64,000 nucleotides of DNA from Sabulicella rubraurantiaca (GCF_017355885.1 NZ_JAFEUU010000009.1:1-64000), one strand, 5' to 3'; shown: positions 52,376-61,587, counted from the stretch's first letter. The notes: generated by a model not told the origin, from the letters alone. Translations and numbers: made by a program.

Positions 52376-52500
52376 GGGGAAATCCTATTCCCTTGCTGCG
52401 GCGCGGCAAACCCCGGCCCTTCCTAGGAACGAAGCTTGGGGATGGCCCGCCGGCGCGCCCCATGCTAGCGCCCGCCGACCCATCGCTGGAAGGCGCATCC

Positions 52501-52986
52501 ATGTCCGAGCCCATCAACCTTCCCCCGCAGAACGGCCCTGATGCCCAGCAGCAGCCGCCCCTGTTGCTGAACATCCAGTTCACCAAGGACCTGTCCTTCG
52601 AGGTGCCGGGCGCCCCCGAGATCTATGCCACGCTGCGCGAGCAGCCGCGGATCGACCTGGCGCTGGACGTGCAGGCCCGCCCCATCCAGGAGGGGCAGAA
52701 CATCTTCGAGGTGGCGCTGGTCATCCGCGCCGACGCCAAGGCGGGCGACGGCACCCAGTGCTTCATCGCAGAGCTGACCTATTGCGGCATCTTCACCGTG
52801 AACGTGCCCCAGGAGCATGTGGAGCCCGTGCTGCTGGTGGAATGCCCGCGCCTGCTTTTTCCCTTCGCGCGCAACATCCTGGCCGAGGTGACGCGTGAGG
52901 GTGGCTTCCCGCCGGTCCTCCTCAACCCTATTGACTTCGTCCAGCTGTGGCAGAGCCGCCGTGGCCAAAGCTCAGGGACGGCCTGA
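52501..52986 (+). CDS. secB: protein-export chaperone SecB
   Basis: About 161 residues. SecB tetramers keep preproteins unfolded and hand them to SecA. Motifs: LLLNIQFTKDLSFEVPGAPE, EGQNIFEVALVIRADAK, FIAELTYCGIFTVNVPQEHV, VECPRLLFPFARNILAEVTR and FPPVLLNPIDFVQLWQ, all standard. Length is normal. GGAAGGCGC precedes the ATG. Confidence 0.96.
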   Translation: MSEPINLPPQNGPDAQQQPPLLLNIQFTKDLSFEVPGAPEIYATLREQPRIDLALDVQARPIQEGQNIFEVALVIRADAKAGDGTQCFIAELTYCGIFTVNVPQEHVEPVLLVECPRLLFPFARNILAEVTREGGFPPVLLNPIDFVQLWQSRRGQSSGTA

Positions 52987-53048
52987 GGTTGTATTCTTTG
53001 GAAGACGCTCACGCTTGACTTGCAACTTGGGGTTGGCAAGGGCACTAT

Positions 53049-53076
53049 CCGTAAAGGCTTAACAAAGGCTTTACGG
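53049..53076. promoter_or_regulatory. inverted repeat overlapping the translation start region of the aminotransferase gene
   Basis: CCGTAAAG (53049-53056) and CTTTACGG (53069-53076) form a perfect 8-bp palindrome around 12 bases, with an additional direct repeat AAAGGCTT. It ends four bases before the ATG at 53081, where no Shine-Dalgarno is visible. It could be an operator for a dimeric regulator or an mRNA hairpin controlling translation of the glycan operon. Confidence 0.5.
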
Positions 53077-53080
53077 CTCC

Positions 53081-54276
53081 ATGCCACCCTCGTCGCCGTC
53101 CCCTCAAGGCGCCGCCATCCTGCCGTTCCGGCGGGATGAGGCGGCGGCGACGCCGCTTCTCCTTTCGCCACCACTGCTGACCGGTGAGGAGGAGACGCAG
53201 TTCGCCCGGCTGCTTCAATCGGGATGGCTCGCCCCGGCCGGGCCCACCCTGGCCGCCTTCGAGGCGGCGGTGGGTGAGGCGGCGGGCTTTCCGCATGTCC
53301 TGGCCACCGGGTCCGCTACGTCCGCGCTGCTGCTGGCCTATCGCCTGCTGGGCGTCGGCCCGGGGGACGAGGTCTGGACCAGCAGCCTCACCTTCATCGC
53401 CACGGTGGCGCCGGCGGTGCAGATGGGCGCCACGCCGCGCTTCCTGGATGTGTCGCCGGAATCCTGGACGCTCGACCCCGCCCTGCTGGCGGAGGAACTG
53501 GCGGCGGCGGCGCGACGCGGGCGGCTGCCGCGCGCCGTCGTTTCCGTGGACCTCTATACAGCCAGCCCGCCGACATTCCGGCCCTGCGCGCCGCCTGCGA
53601 CCGCTGGGGTGTGCCGCTCGTCTCCGACAGCGCCTGCGCCCTGGGCGCGCGCCAGCATGGCCGCCCCGCAGGGAAGGGGGCCAGCCTCGCCGTCACCTCC
53701 TTCAACGGCAACAAGATCGTCACCGCGGGCGGCGGCGGCGCGCTGCTGGCCGACGAGGCGGCGCCAATCGGCCGTGCCCGCCACCTCGCCACCCAGGCCC
53801 GCGACCCGGCGCCGCATTACGAGCATACCGAGGCGGGGTTCAACCTGGTGATGAGCGCGGTCCTGGCCGCGGTCGGCCTCGCCCAGCTTCCAGCGTTGGA
53901 GCGACGCGTCGCGGCAAGGCGGCGCATCTTCGAACGCTACGCCGCCGCGCTCCGCGCCCTGCCGGGCCTGTCCTTAATGCCGGAGCCGGGCTGGGCGCGC
54001 TCCACGCGCTGGCTTTCGGCGATGCTGGTCGAGCCACGGCGTTTCGGCGCGCACCGCGAGGCGCTGCGCCGCGCCCTGCTGGCCGAGGGCATCGAGAGCC
54101 GCCCGGTCTGGAAGCCGCTGCACCTCCAGCCCGCCTTCCGCCACGCGCCCTTCGCGGGCGGCGCCGTCGCGGCCGGCTTGTTCGAGCGCGGCCTCTGCCT
54201 GCCCTCGGGCAGCGGCATGGGCGCGGCCGAGCAGGACCGGGTGATCGCCACCATCGCGGGCCTCGCCTGCGCATGA
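53081..54276 (+). pseudogene. DegT/DnrJ/EryC1 aminotransferase (PglE-like), disrupted by frameshift
   Basis: Two frames together make one sugar aminotransferase of about 397 residues. The first part (53081 to ~53556) carries LLSPPLLTGEEETQFARLLQ, SGWLAPAGPTLAAFE, VLATGSATSALLLAYRL and DEVWTSSLTFIATVAP. The second (~53557 to 54276, another frame) continues DIPALRAACDRWGVPLVSDS and holds the PLP lysine in SFNGNKIVTAGGGGALL. The break is TATA at 53555-53558 where TA would keep the frame (VDLYSQPAD). Family enzymes make 4-amino sugars, such as UDP-N-acetylbacillosamine precursors. The stop overlaps the next gene's ATG. It may be a real mutation or a sequence error; if real, the gene is inactive. 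Confidence 0.88.
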
Positions 54277-55511
54277 GCCGTATCCTCTATCTGCACCAGC
54301 ATTTCTCGACGCCCGAGGGTGGGACGGCCACGCGCAGCTACGCCCAGGCGCGCGCCCTGGCGCGGGCGGGCCACGAGGTGACGGTGGCGACAGGTCGTTT
54401 CGCCGGCGCGGAGACCGGCCTGTCCGGTCCCTTCCGCTTCGGCCGGCGCGAGGGGATGGTGGACGGGTTCCGCGTGGTGGAGTGGGACATCCCCTATGAG
54501 GGCGGGATGGGTCTGGGTGCCCGAGGCCTGGCCTTTGCCCGCTACGCGCTGCGCGCCCTGCCGCCCGCCCTGTCGGGCCATGACCTCGTCATCGCCTCCT
54601 CCACGCCGCTCTCCGTGGCTGTGCCCGCCCTGCTGGCGAGGCGGCTGCGCGGCACGCCCTTCCTGTTCGAGATGCGCGACCCCTGGCCGGAGCTGCCACG
54701 CGCGCTTGGCCTCCGGAACCGGCCGATCCTAGCCGCCATGGAGGCGCTGGCCGGCGCCGCCTGCCGCGAGGCCTCCGGCGTGGTGGCACTGTCCGAAGGC
54801 ATGGCGGAGCTGGCGCGCGCGCGCGGCGCCAAGCGGGTGGAGGTGATTGGCCAGGGCTGCGACCTCGACCTGTTCGGGCCACACATCTCCGCCTGGCGGC
54901 CGGAGGAGGCCGCGAGCCATGAGGCGCTGGCGGTCTATGCCGGGGCGCATGGCACGGCCAACGGGCTGGGGCTGCTGCTGGAGGCGGCGGCGCGGCTGCG
55001 CTCGGCCGGGGAGGCGCGGATCCGCATCGTCCTGGTGGGGCAGGGACCGGCCAAGGCCGCCCTGATGCGCGAGGCGCTGAGGCGTGGGCTGCGCAATGTC
55101 TCCTTCGTGCCGCCCCTGCCCAAGCGCGAACTCGCGGGGCTGCTGGCGGGCAGCCAGATCGGCTTGCTCTGCCTCGCTCCCGTGGAGGAATTCGCGGAGT
55201 GGACGGCGCCCAACAAGCTGATGGATTTCCTGGCCGCCGGGCTGCCTGTCGTCTCGAACCTCCCCGGCGCCGCCGCGCGCCTGCTGGAGGAAGGGGCGTG
55301 CGGCGTCACGGTGCAGCCGCGCGACGCTGAGGCGCTGGCGGCGGCTCTGGTCCGGCTGGCCGCGCGGCCGGGCGAGCGCATCACCATGGGCCGGGCGGCG
55401 CGGGAACTGGCGCAGCGCCGCCTCGACCGGCGCTTCCTCGCGGCGCGCTTTGTGGCGGCGGCCGAGACTGCCCTCGGCGCGCCGCCCCGCCCCTTCGAGG
55501 CCACTGCGTGA
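54273..55511 (+). CDS. family 4 glycosyltransferase (WbuB-like)
   Basis: About 412 residues, GT-B fold. The N-terminus ILYLHQHFSTPEGGTATRSY is typical of WbuB/GT4 enzymes, with VIASSTPLSVAVPALLARRL, FLFEMRDPWPELPRALG and VEVIGQGCDLDLFG. The donor-binding C-terminal half has RIRIVLVGQGPAKAALMRE, FVPPLPKRELAGLLAGSQIG and NKLMDFLAAGLPVVSNLPG. It transfers a sugar in surface polysaccharide or O-antigen assembly. Start ATG overlaps the aminotransferase stop (ATGA); its own stop overlaps the next GTG. Confidence 0.92.
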   Translation: MSRILYLHQHFSTPEGGTATRSYAQARALARAGHEVTVATGRFAGAETGLSGPFRFGRREGMVDGFRVVEWDIPYEGGMGLGARGLAFARYALRALPPALSGHDLVIASSTPLSVAVPALLARRLRGTPFLFEMRDPWPELPRALGLRNRPILAAMEALAGAACREASGVVALSEGMAELARARGAKRVEVIGQGCDLDLFGPHISAWRPEEAASHEALAVYAGAHGTANGLGLLLEAAARLRSAGEARIRIVLVGQGPAKAALMREALRRGLRNVSFVPPLPKRELAGLLAGSQIGLLCLAPVEEFAEWTAPNKLMDFLAAGLPVVSNLPGAAARLLEEGACGVTVQPRDAEALAAALVRLAARPGERITMGRAARELAQRRLDRRFLAARFVAAAETALGAPPRPFEATA

Positions 55512-56605
55512 TCCTTCTCCTTTCGGCGGCCCATCCGTCGGATGATCTACGGGTGGCGCGCAAGGAAGGCGCTTCCCTGGCTGAGGCCGGGTGGCGCGTC
55601 CGGCACCTCGCGCCGCATTGCGCAGCCCCCGTTATGCTGGACGGGGTCGAGATCGAGACCCTGCCGCCCGGACTCGGTCGGCGTTCTCGATGGGGGAAGC
55701 TGCTGCGCCGCGCCTTGGCGCTGCGTCCCGCCGCCATCCACGCCTCCGAGCCCGATTCCTGGGCGGTCGCGCTGCTGGCAGGACGTATGACCGGCGCGCG
55801 CGTAGTGCTGGACGTGCATGAACACTACCCATCGCGCCTAGACGGGCGGCTGCCCGCCCTTCTGCGCCCGCTGGGCCGCGCTGCGTTGCGCCTGGTCCTG
55901 GCGCTGATGGGGCGCATGGCGGATGCGGTGGTGGTGGCGAAGGATGGGCTGGAGGCGGATTTCCCCGGCGCGCGTTGCGTCGCGGCGCGCAACCGGGCGC
56001 TAGTCCCTCCGGGGCTGCACCCGCGCCAGCACCGGGCCGGGCCGCTCACCCTGCTGCATCTCGGCGCCATCACTCGGGCGCGGGGCTGGCCGCAGATGCT
56101 CGCCGCCCTGGCCCTGCTACCGCCGGACACGCGGCTTCTCGTCATCGGCCGCTTCAGCGATGGCAGTGAGGCGGAGTTCCGCGCGGAGGCGGCACGGCTG
56201 GGCCTCGCCGATCGGGTGGAGGTGGCGCCCTGGATGCAGCGCGAGGCGGCGCTGGCCCGCGCGTCCTCCGAGGCCGACGTGAACCTCGTCCTGTTCCAGC
56301 CGGGCGAGGAAAATCACCGCCTCGCCCTGCCGCACAAGCTGTTCGACGGCATGGCGGCGGGGCTGCCCGCCGTGGTGCCGGGCTTTGCTGCCGACGTGGC
56401 GCGCATCGCGCGAACCACGGGTTCGGGCATCGCGACCGATCCCTCCGACCGCACGAAACGCGTCGCGATGGGCGTGGCGGGGCGGCGCGCGGCGGAAGGG
56501 GAATGGGGCTGGGCGCCGGAGGCCGCGCGTCTTGCCGCCCTGTATCGCGAGTTGCTCGCGCCCCGCGCGCGGGCCGGTAGGAGGGCGGCGGAAGCCGCGC
56601 TATAG
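55508..56605 (+). CDS. GT-B glycosyltransferase (group 1-like)
   Basis: About 365 residues from GTG 55508, overlapping the previous stop (GTGA). The N-terminal domain opens ILLLSAAHPSDDLRVARKEG and has HASEPDSWAVALLAGRMTGA and VLDVHEHYPSRLDGRLPALL. The C-terminal nucleotide-binding domain includes LTLLHLGAITRARGWPQML, RLLVIGRFSDGSEAEFRAEA and LPHKLFDGMAAGLPAVVPGF. It is more divergent than the neighbouring GT4, and donor and acceptor are unknown. It acts in the same glycan pathway by position. Confidence 0.88.
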   Translation: MILLLSAAHPSDDLRVARKEGASLAEAGWRVRHLAPHCAAPVMLDGVEIETLPPGLGRRSRWGKLLRRALALRPAAIHASEPDSWAVALLAGRMTGARVVLDVHEHYPSRLDGRLPALLRPLGRAALRLVLALMGRMADAVVVAKDGLEADFPGARCVAARNRALVPPGLHPRQHRAGPLTLLHLGAITRARGWPQMLAALALLPPDTRLLVIGRFSDGSEAEFRAEAARLGLADRVEVAPWMQREAALARASSEADVNLVLFQPGEENHRLALPHKLFDGMAAGLPAVVPGFAADVARIARTTGSGIATDPSDRTKRVAMGVAGRRAAEGEWGWAPEAARLAALYRELLAPRARAGRRAAEAAL

Positions 56606-56612
56606 GGTCGCG

Positions 56613-58550
56613 ATGGCGCGCACCGCCCCGGCCCGTATCCTGCTGAACCTGTCCCTCGACGCCACGCTGGCGGCGCTGGCGCTGCCGCTCGCCCTGTGGC
56701 TGGCCGCGCCGGGGGCTTGGCCGCCTGGTTTGCTCTGGTGGGCTGTGGGTCTACCACTGGCGGTCTTCGCGACGGTCCTGCCCGGCTGGGCGCTGGGCCT
56801 GCCCAAGCAATACTGGCGCTATGCCGGGCTGCCCGACCTGCTGGCGCTGATGGGGGCGGCGGCGATCTCGGCCGGGCTTTTCTCCGCCGGGCTGCGGCTG
56901 GGCGGGCTGTGGTTCTCGCCCAACGGTGCCTATCCGCTGATCCATGCCATGGTCCTGGGGGCGCTGCTCGGCATCCCACGCCTCACCGGACGGCTGCAGA
57001 CGCTGCGCCGGGGCACGGAGGATGCGGGGCAGCAGCCTGTCCTCGTGGTGGGCGGGGTGGACCAGGCCGATCTCTTCATCCGTGCCCTGCGGCGGGAGCG
57101 CCGGCCCTCCTGGCGCGTGCAGGGCATCCTGGCCCGCCGGTCGCGCCAATCAGGGCGGCGCATCCAGGGCCACCCGATCCTGGGCACGATCGAGGAGGCC
57201 GATACGGTGCTCGACGGGCTGCGCGCCGAGGGGCAGCTTCCCTCCGCCATCGTCCTCGCCTCGCCCGACCTGTCCGGCCCGGCGCTGGAGGCGCTGCTGG
57301 ACGCCGCCGACCATCACGGCGTGCCGGTGCGTCGCGCCCCGCAGCCCACCGCCCTCGGCCATGCCGCGCGCAGCACCGGCGACGCGCCGCGCATGGACCT
57401 CCGCCCCGTCTCCATCGAGGAATTGCTCGACCGCCCGCAAGTGCCACTGGACCGCGAGGGCATGGCACGGCTGGTGCAGGGCAAGCGCGTTCTGGTGACC
57501 GGCGCGGGCGGCACGATCGGAGGCGAGCTGGCGCGGCAGGTGGCGGCGCTCGGCCCCGCGCTGCTCGTCTTGCTCGATCACGGCGAATACGTGCTCTACG
57601 AGATCGACCTCGAACTTTCCGAGCGTCATCCGGGCGTCCACCGCCGCGCCGTGCTGGCCGATATCCGCGACGCCGCGCGCATGCGCCGCCTCATGGAAGA
57701 GATCCGGCCCGAGCTGGTCTTCCACGCCGCCGCGCTGAAGCACGTGCCGATGGTGGAGGGCGACCCGCTCGAAGGGCTGCTCACCAACAGCGAGGGCACG
57801 CGCGTCGTGGCGGATGCCGCCCGCGCTGCAGGCTGCGCGCTGATGGTGTTCATCTCCACCGACAAGGCGGTGAACCCGACCAGCGTCATGGGCGCCTCCA
57901 AGCGCCTCGCCGAGATGTATTGCCAGGCCATGGACCGCGAGGCGCGGGCGACCGGGCGCGGCATGCGCTGCGTCACGGTGCGCTTCGGCAACGTGCTCGG
58001 CTCCACCGGCTCCGTCGTCCCGCTGTTCCGCCGGCAGTTGGAGCGCGGTGGGCCGCTCACCGTCACCCATCCCGACATGCGCCGCTACTTCATGACGGTG
58101 CGCGAGGCGGTGGGGCTCGTGCTCCAGGCCGCGGTGGTGGGCGCGGCGGACCGGCAGGACACGCCGCCGGAGCTGCGCGAGGGCGGGATCTTCGTGCTCG
58201 ACATGGGCAATCCGGTGAAGATCGTGGACCTCGCGCGGCGCATGATCCGCCTCGCCGGGCTGCGGCCGGAACAGGATGTGGAGATCCGCTTCACCGGGCT
58301 GCGCCCCGGCGAGAAGCTGTTCGAGGAGATGTTCCACGGACAGGAGCCGCCGCGCCCGACGCACTTCCCCGGCCTGCTGGTGGCGACTCCCCGTACGGCC
58401 GATACCGCGCTGGTCAGCCGCGCCCTGGACGAGGTGACGGCGGCCGCGCGGGGCGGCCACGCCAAGCTGGCCCTGGCGCAGTTGTCGCGGCTGGTGCCCG
58501 AGTTCGCGCACATGACCGACCCTTCCGCCGTCGGCCTGAGCAAGCCGTAA
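56613..58550 (+). CDS. membrane-anchored nucleotide-sugar epimerase/dehydratase (CapD/WbpM/PglF family)
   Basis: About 645 residues. Four membrane helices (~10-125) are followed by a CoA-binding-like Rossmann region (~145-280) and the C-terminal SDR catalytic domain (~290-600). The NAD loop is VLVTGAGGTIGGELARQVAA; the active site has FHAAALKHVPMVEGDPLEG, VFISTDKAVNPTSVMGASKR and VRFGNVLGSTGSVVPLFRRQ. These enzymes form 4-keto-6-deoxy sugars (4,6-dehydratase) or epimers from UDP-GlcNAc. That product is the substrate for the PglE-like aminotransferase at the operon start, so a bacillosamine-type or related amino sugar is likely. ATG 56613 is seven bases past the preceding stop. Confidence 0.93.
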   Translation: MARTAPARILLNLSLDATLAALALPLALWLAAPGAWPPGLLWWAVGLPLAVFATVLPGWALGLPKQYWRYAGLPDLLALMGAAAISAGLFSAGLRLGGLWFSPNGAYPLIHAMVLGALLGIPRLTGRLQTLRRGTEDAGQQPVLVVGGVDQADLFIRALRRERRPSWRVQGILARRSRQSGRRIQGHPILGTIEEADTVLDGLRAEGQLPSAIVLASPDLSGPALEALLDAADHHGVPVRRAPQPTALGHAARSTGDAPRMDLRPVSIEELLDRPQVPLDREGMARLVQGKRVLVTGAGGTIGGELARQVAALGPALLVLLDHGEYVLYEIDLELSERHPGVHRRAVLADIRDAARMRRLMEEIRPELVFHAAALKHVPMVEGDPLEGLLTNSEGTRVVADAARAAGCALMVFISTDKAVNPTSVMGASKRLAEMYCQAMDREARATGRGMRCVTVRFGNVLGSTGSVVPLFRRQLERGGPLTVTHPDMRRYFMTVREAVGLVLQAAVVGAADRQDTPPELREGGIFVLDMGNPVKIVDLARRMIRLAGLRPEQDVEIRFTGLRPGEKLFEEMFHGQEPPRPTHFPGLLVATPRTADTALVSRALDEVTAAARGGHAKLALAQLSRLVPEFAHMTDPSAVGLSKP

Positions 58551-58555
58551 ACCGT

Positions 58556-58594
58556 CGTCACTTCTCGTGACGGGGGCGGGACTTGATTGCCCCC
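58556..58594 (+). promoter_or_regulatory. two tandem hairpins between dehydratase and second aminotransferase
   Basis: CGTCAC/GTGACG around TTCTC (58556-58572), immediately followed by GGGGGC/GCCCCC around 11 bases (58572-58594). They fill most of the 68-base gap and precede AGGAAG and the ATG at 58619. They may attenuate transcription or protect mRNA ends within the operon; there is no T run. Confidence 0.45.
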
Positions 58595-58618
58595 GGCGGA
58601 AACCGCAGGAAGCGCGCC

Positions 58619-59761
58619 ATGACCGAGACCCCGATCGCCCTTTTCGACATGCAGGCGCAGCAGGCGCTGATCCGCGGCGAGATCGACCGCCGCGTGGCGC
58701 ACGTCCTGTCCTCCGGCCGCTTCATCAACGGGCCCGAGGTGGCGGAGCTGGAGGCAGCGCTCGCTTCCTTCGCCGGCTGCGCCCATGCGGTGGGCGTATC
58801 CTCCGGCACGGATGCCCTGCAGATCGCCATGATGGCCGAGGGGATCGGGCGCGGCGACGCGGTGTTCTTGCCGGCCTTCACCTACACCGCCACCGCCGAG
58901 GTGCCGCTGGTGCTGGGCGCCACCCCGGTCTTCGTGGACGTGGACCCCGAGACTTTCAACATCGACCTCGCCGATCTGCGCCGCCGGGTGGAGGCGGTGG
59001 CGAAGGCGGGGCAGCTGCGCCCGCGCGCCGTGGTCGGGGTGGATTTGTTCGGCCTGCCGGCCGACTGGCCCGCCATTGAGGCGCTCTGCGCCGAATACGG
59101 CATGTTCGCCCTGGATGACGCGGCCCAGGCCTTCGGCGCCGCGCTGCACGGCAAGCGGCTCGGGCGCTGGGGCGGGGCGGCGGCCCTGTCCTTCTACCCG
59201 ACCAAGACCCTGGGCGGTTACGGCGATGGCGGCGCGCTGCTGACCGACAGTGCCGAGCGGGCGGATCTGTATCGCTCGCTCCGCACCCATGGCGAGGGCG
59301 GGCACCGCTACGAGGTGCTGCGGACCGGCATGAATGGGCGCCTGGACACGCTCCAGGCCGCCATCCTCCTGTGCAAGATGACGCTCTTCCCGCGCGAGCT
59401 GGAGCAGCGCGCCGCCGTCGCCGCGCGCTACCGCGAGCGCCTCGCCGGGCGCGTCACCCTGCAGCGCGTGGATGCGGGGATGGAAAGCGCCTGGGGCCTC
59501 TTCACCATCCGCCTCGAAGGGACAGCGCAGCGGGACAGCGCACAGGCAGCGCTGAAGGCGGCAGGCATCCCCTCGGCCATCTACTACCCGAAGCCGCTGC
59601 ATCATCAGCCGGCCTATCGCGCAGCCCATGCCGGGACGGGCGCCGCCCCGCTGCCCGTGTCCGAGGCCCTGTCGGGGCAGGTTCTGTCCCTGCCCATGCA
59701 TCCCTACCTCTCCGAGGCGCAGGTGGATCGCGTGTGCGAGGCGCTGCTTCCCACGCTTTGA
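58619..59761 (+). CDS. DegT/DnrJ/EryC1 aminotransferase (WbpE/WlbC-like)
   Basis: About 380 residues, PLP-dependent transamination of a keto sugar nucleotide. Motifs: ALFDMQAQQALIRGEIDRRV, VLSSGRFINGPEVAELEAAL, AVGVSSGTDALQIAMMAEG, VFLPAFTYTATAEVPLVLGA, ALDDAAQAFGAALHGKRLGR, the PLP-lysine in LSFYPTKTLGGYGDGGALL, and IYYPKPLHHQPAY. The FINGPEVAELE start is typical of 3-keto sugar aminotransferases such as WbpE. It is intact, unlike the first aminotransferase of the operon, and AGGAAG precedes the ATG. Confidence 0.93.
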   Translation: MTETPIALFDMQAQQALIRGEIDRRVAHVLSSGRFINGPEVAELEAALASFAGCAHAVGVSSGTDALQIAMMAEGIGRGDAVFLPAFTYTATAEVPLVLGATPVFVDVDPETFNIDLADLRRRVEAVAKAGQLRPRAVVGVDLFGLPADWPAIEALCAEYGMFALDDAAQAFGAALHGKRLGRWGGAAALSFYPTKTLGGYGDGGALLTDSAERADLYRSLRTHGEGGHRYEVLRTGMNGRLDTLQAAILLCKMTLFPRELEQRAAVAARYRERLAGRVTLQRVDAGMESAWGLFTIRLEGTAQRDSAQAALKAAGIPSAIYYPKPLHHQPAYRAAHAGTGAAPLPVSEALSGQVLSLPMHPYLSEAQVDRVCEALLPTL

Positions 59762-59798
59762 CGTTGCGGCCGGGGGGCAAGGCGCGCTTCGATGCGCC

Positions 59799-60488
59799 AT
59801 GCGCCGCCGAAGCCTCCTCGCCGGTCTGCCTGCCGCCGTCCTGCCTTTCGCTGCGCGGGCCAATGACCCGGTGGATGTCGCCCTCGTCCTGGCCGTGGAC
59901 GTGTCCCGCTCCATCGACGAGGACGAGGCGCGCCTCCAGCGCGAGGGTTACCGCGCGGCGGTGAGCGACCCGCGCGTGGTGGAGGCGATCGGGCGCGGCA
60001 TGATCGGCGCCATCGGCCTCGCTTATGTCGAATGGGCGGGGTTCGAGTATCAGCGCCTCGTCCTGCCCTGGACCCGCATCGCCGACGCGCATGACGCGGA
60101 TGCATGGTCGCAGGCCCTGGCAGAGGCGCCGCGCGCCTCGCTTTCCTGGACCTCCATCTCGGGCGCCATCGATTTCTCTCGCCGCGTGCTGGAGGAGGCA
60201 CCCTTCGAGGCGACGCGGCGCGTGATCGACGTCTCGGGCGATGGCGTGAACAACAGCGGCCGCCCATCCTCCATGGCGCGGGACGAAGCGGTGGCGCAGG
60301 GCATCACCATCAACGGCCTGCCCATCGTGAATGACCGCCCGAGCTTCGGCCGCATGCCACCCATCCCGCTCGACCAGTATTACGCCGAGAACGTGATCGG
60401 CGGACCGGGTGCCTTCATGATCGTGGCAGAGGATTTCGAGAGCTTCGGCACGGCGGTGCGGCGCAAGCTGATCCGGGAGATCGCTTGA
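59799..60488 (+). CDS. DUF1194 (von Willebrand A-like) secreted protein
   Basis: About 229 residues. A signal peptide (MRRRSLLAGLPAAVLPFAAR, possibly Tat-like) leads to VDVALVLAVDVSRSIDEDEA, a MIDAS-like DxSxS motif. RRVIDVSGDGVNNSGRPSSM and FMIVAEDFESFGTAVRRKLI follow, the DUF1194 pattern. Metal-dependent protein binding in the periplasm is expected; the partner is unknown. ATG 59799 gives the shortest sensible signal peptide. Confidence 0.88.
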   Translation: MRRRSLLAGLPAAVLPFAARANDPVDVALVLAVDVSRSIDEDEARLQREGYRAAVSDPRVVEAIGRGMIGAIGLAYVEWAGFEYQRLVLPWTRIADAHDADAWSQALAEAPRASLSWTSISGAIDFSRRVLEEAPFEATRRVIDVSGDGVNNSGRPSSMARDEAVAQGITINGLPIVNDRPSFGRMPPIPLDQYYAENVIGGPGAFMIVAEDFESFGTAVRRKLIREIA

Positions 60489-60519
60489 TCTTTCCCCATG
60501 GCGGGGCTCAATCCCGTCC

Positions 60520-61587
60520 ATGACATCGATGACGGATGGCGCGACGGCGCCGCTGACCGCCGAGACGGTGGGCTGGGCCTATCGCCTGCTGCTGGGCCGC
60601 GACCCCGAATCCCCCGAGGTGATCGAGCAATGGCGTGGCGTCGGCCTGGAACGCCTGCGCCACGACATGCTGCGCAGCCCCGAATTCCAGGGCCGCGTCG
60701 CCGCCGGACTCGCGGAGCGCTCCGCCGCCTCCTGGGCCATCGGCCCGGCGGCGGTGGAGGCGATGCTGGCGCTGCGCAACGGCCACGCCCCCGCGCCGGC
60801 CGAGGTGGAACAGCGCCTGCGCGCCGGGGCGGATTTGGATGCGCTGCGCCGCGAGCTGTTCGCGGGCGAGGCGGTGCGCGCGGTGCTTCCGCCTCGCGAG
60901 GGGCTGCGCAGCCGCACCCTGCGCCTGCTCGACTGGGAAGGAACTCTGCTGGGCGACACGCGCGACCCGGATTTCGCCGGGGCGCCCGGCACGGCCCCCG
61001 CCGTGGCGGCTGCGCTGCGCGCTTTCTGGCCGGAGGGCGCGGAGGGGGTTTCGCTCGTGGATAGCGGCGCGGGGATCGGGCTGATCTCCCTCGCCATGGC
61101 GGCCGCCTTGCCGGGCCATGGCGGGCTGCGCTGCTTCGAGGAAAGGCTGCGCGAGGCCGCCTTCCTGGCCGCCAACCTCGCCGGCAACGGAATCGCGGAT
61201 GCCGCGCCCTTCGCGGTCGCCGCCCCGCCCGCTGCCGAACTCGTTGCCGCGCCCGAGGGCGCGCCGGGTCTGCTGCGCCTCGGTGCCGCCGGTGCGGTGG
61301 GCGAAGCGCTTGCGGCGCGCGACGCCCTCGCCGGGGCGGACTGCGTGGTGCTGCTGCGCTTCGACCCGCGTGCCGTGCTGCTGACCGACCGCGAGGATCC
61401 GCGCCGCGCCCTGGCGCTGCTGGCTGAATCCTTCCCCGGCGCCGCCGCGCTGGACGACCCAGCCCAGCCCACGCTTCTCGCGGAGGAAGCGGCGCGCGAC
61501 CACGTGCTGGACGCTTCGCTGCGCACGCCGCTGGAACTGGTGCTGACGCCCGATCCGGGCTGGATCGAGCGCTTCCGCTTGGCCTGA
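60520..61587 (+). CDS. DUF4214-domain protein with a degenerate methyltransferase-like C-terminal region
   Basis: About 355 residues. The N-terminal ETVGWAYRLLLGRDPESPEV and DMLRSPEFQGRVAAGL form a DUF4214 unit, seen in bacterial glycan and S-layer-related proteins. The remainder has a possible SAM-binding strand-loop (GVSLVDSGAGIGLISLAMAA) like FkbM-type methyltransferases, then Ala-rich sequence with weak similarity to that fold. The catalytic part is not convincing. Position after the glycan operon suggests modification of a surface sugar, but this is inference. Confidence 0.6.
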   Translation: MTSMTDGATAPLTAETVGWAYRLLLGRDPESPEVIEQWRGVGLERLRHDMLRSPEFQGRVAAGLAERSAASWAIGPAAVEAMLALRNGHAPAPAEVEQRLRAGADLDALRRELFAGEAVRAVLPPREGLRSRTLRLLDWEGTLLGDTRDPDFAGAPGTAPAVAAALRAFWPEGAEGVSLVDSGAGIGLISLAMAAALPGHGGLRCFEERLREAAFLAANLAGNGIADAAPFAVAAPPAAELVAAPEGAPGLLRLGAAGAVGEALAARDALAGADCVVLLRFDPRAVLLTDREDPRRALALLAESFPGAAALDDPAQPTLLAEEAARDHVLDASLRTPLELVLTPDPGWIERFRLA

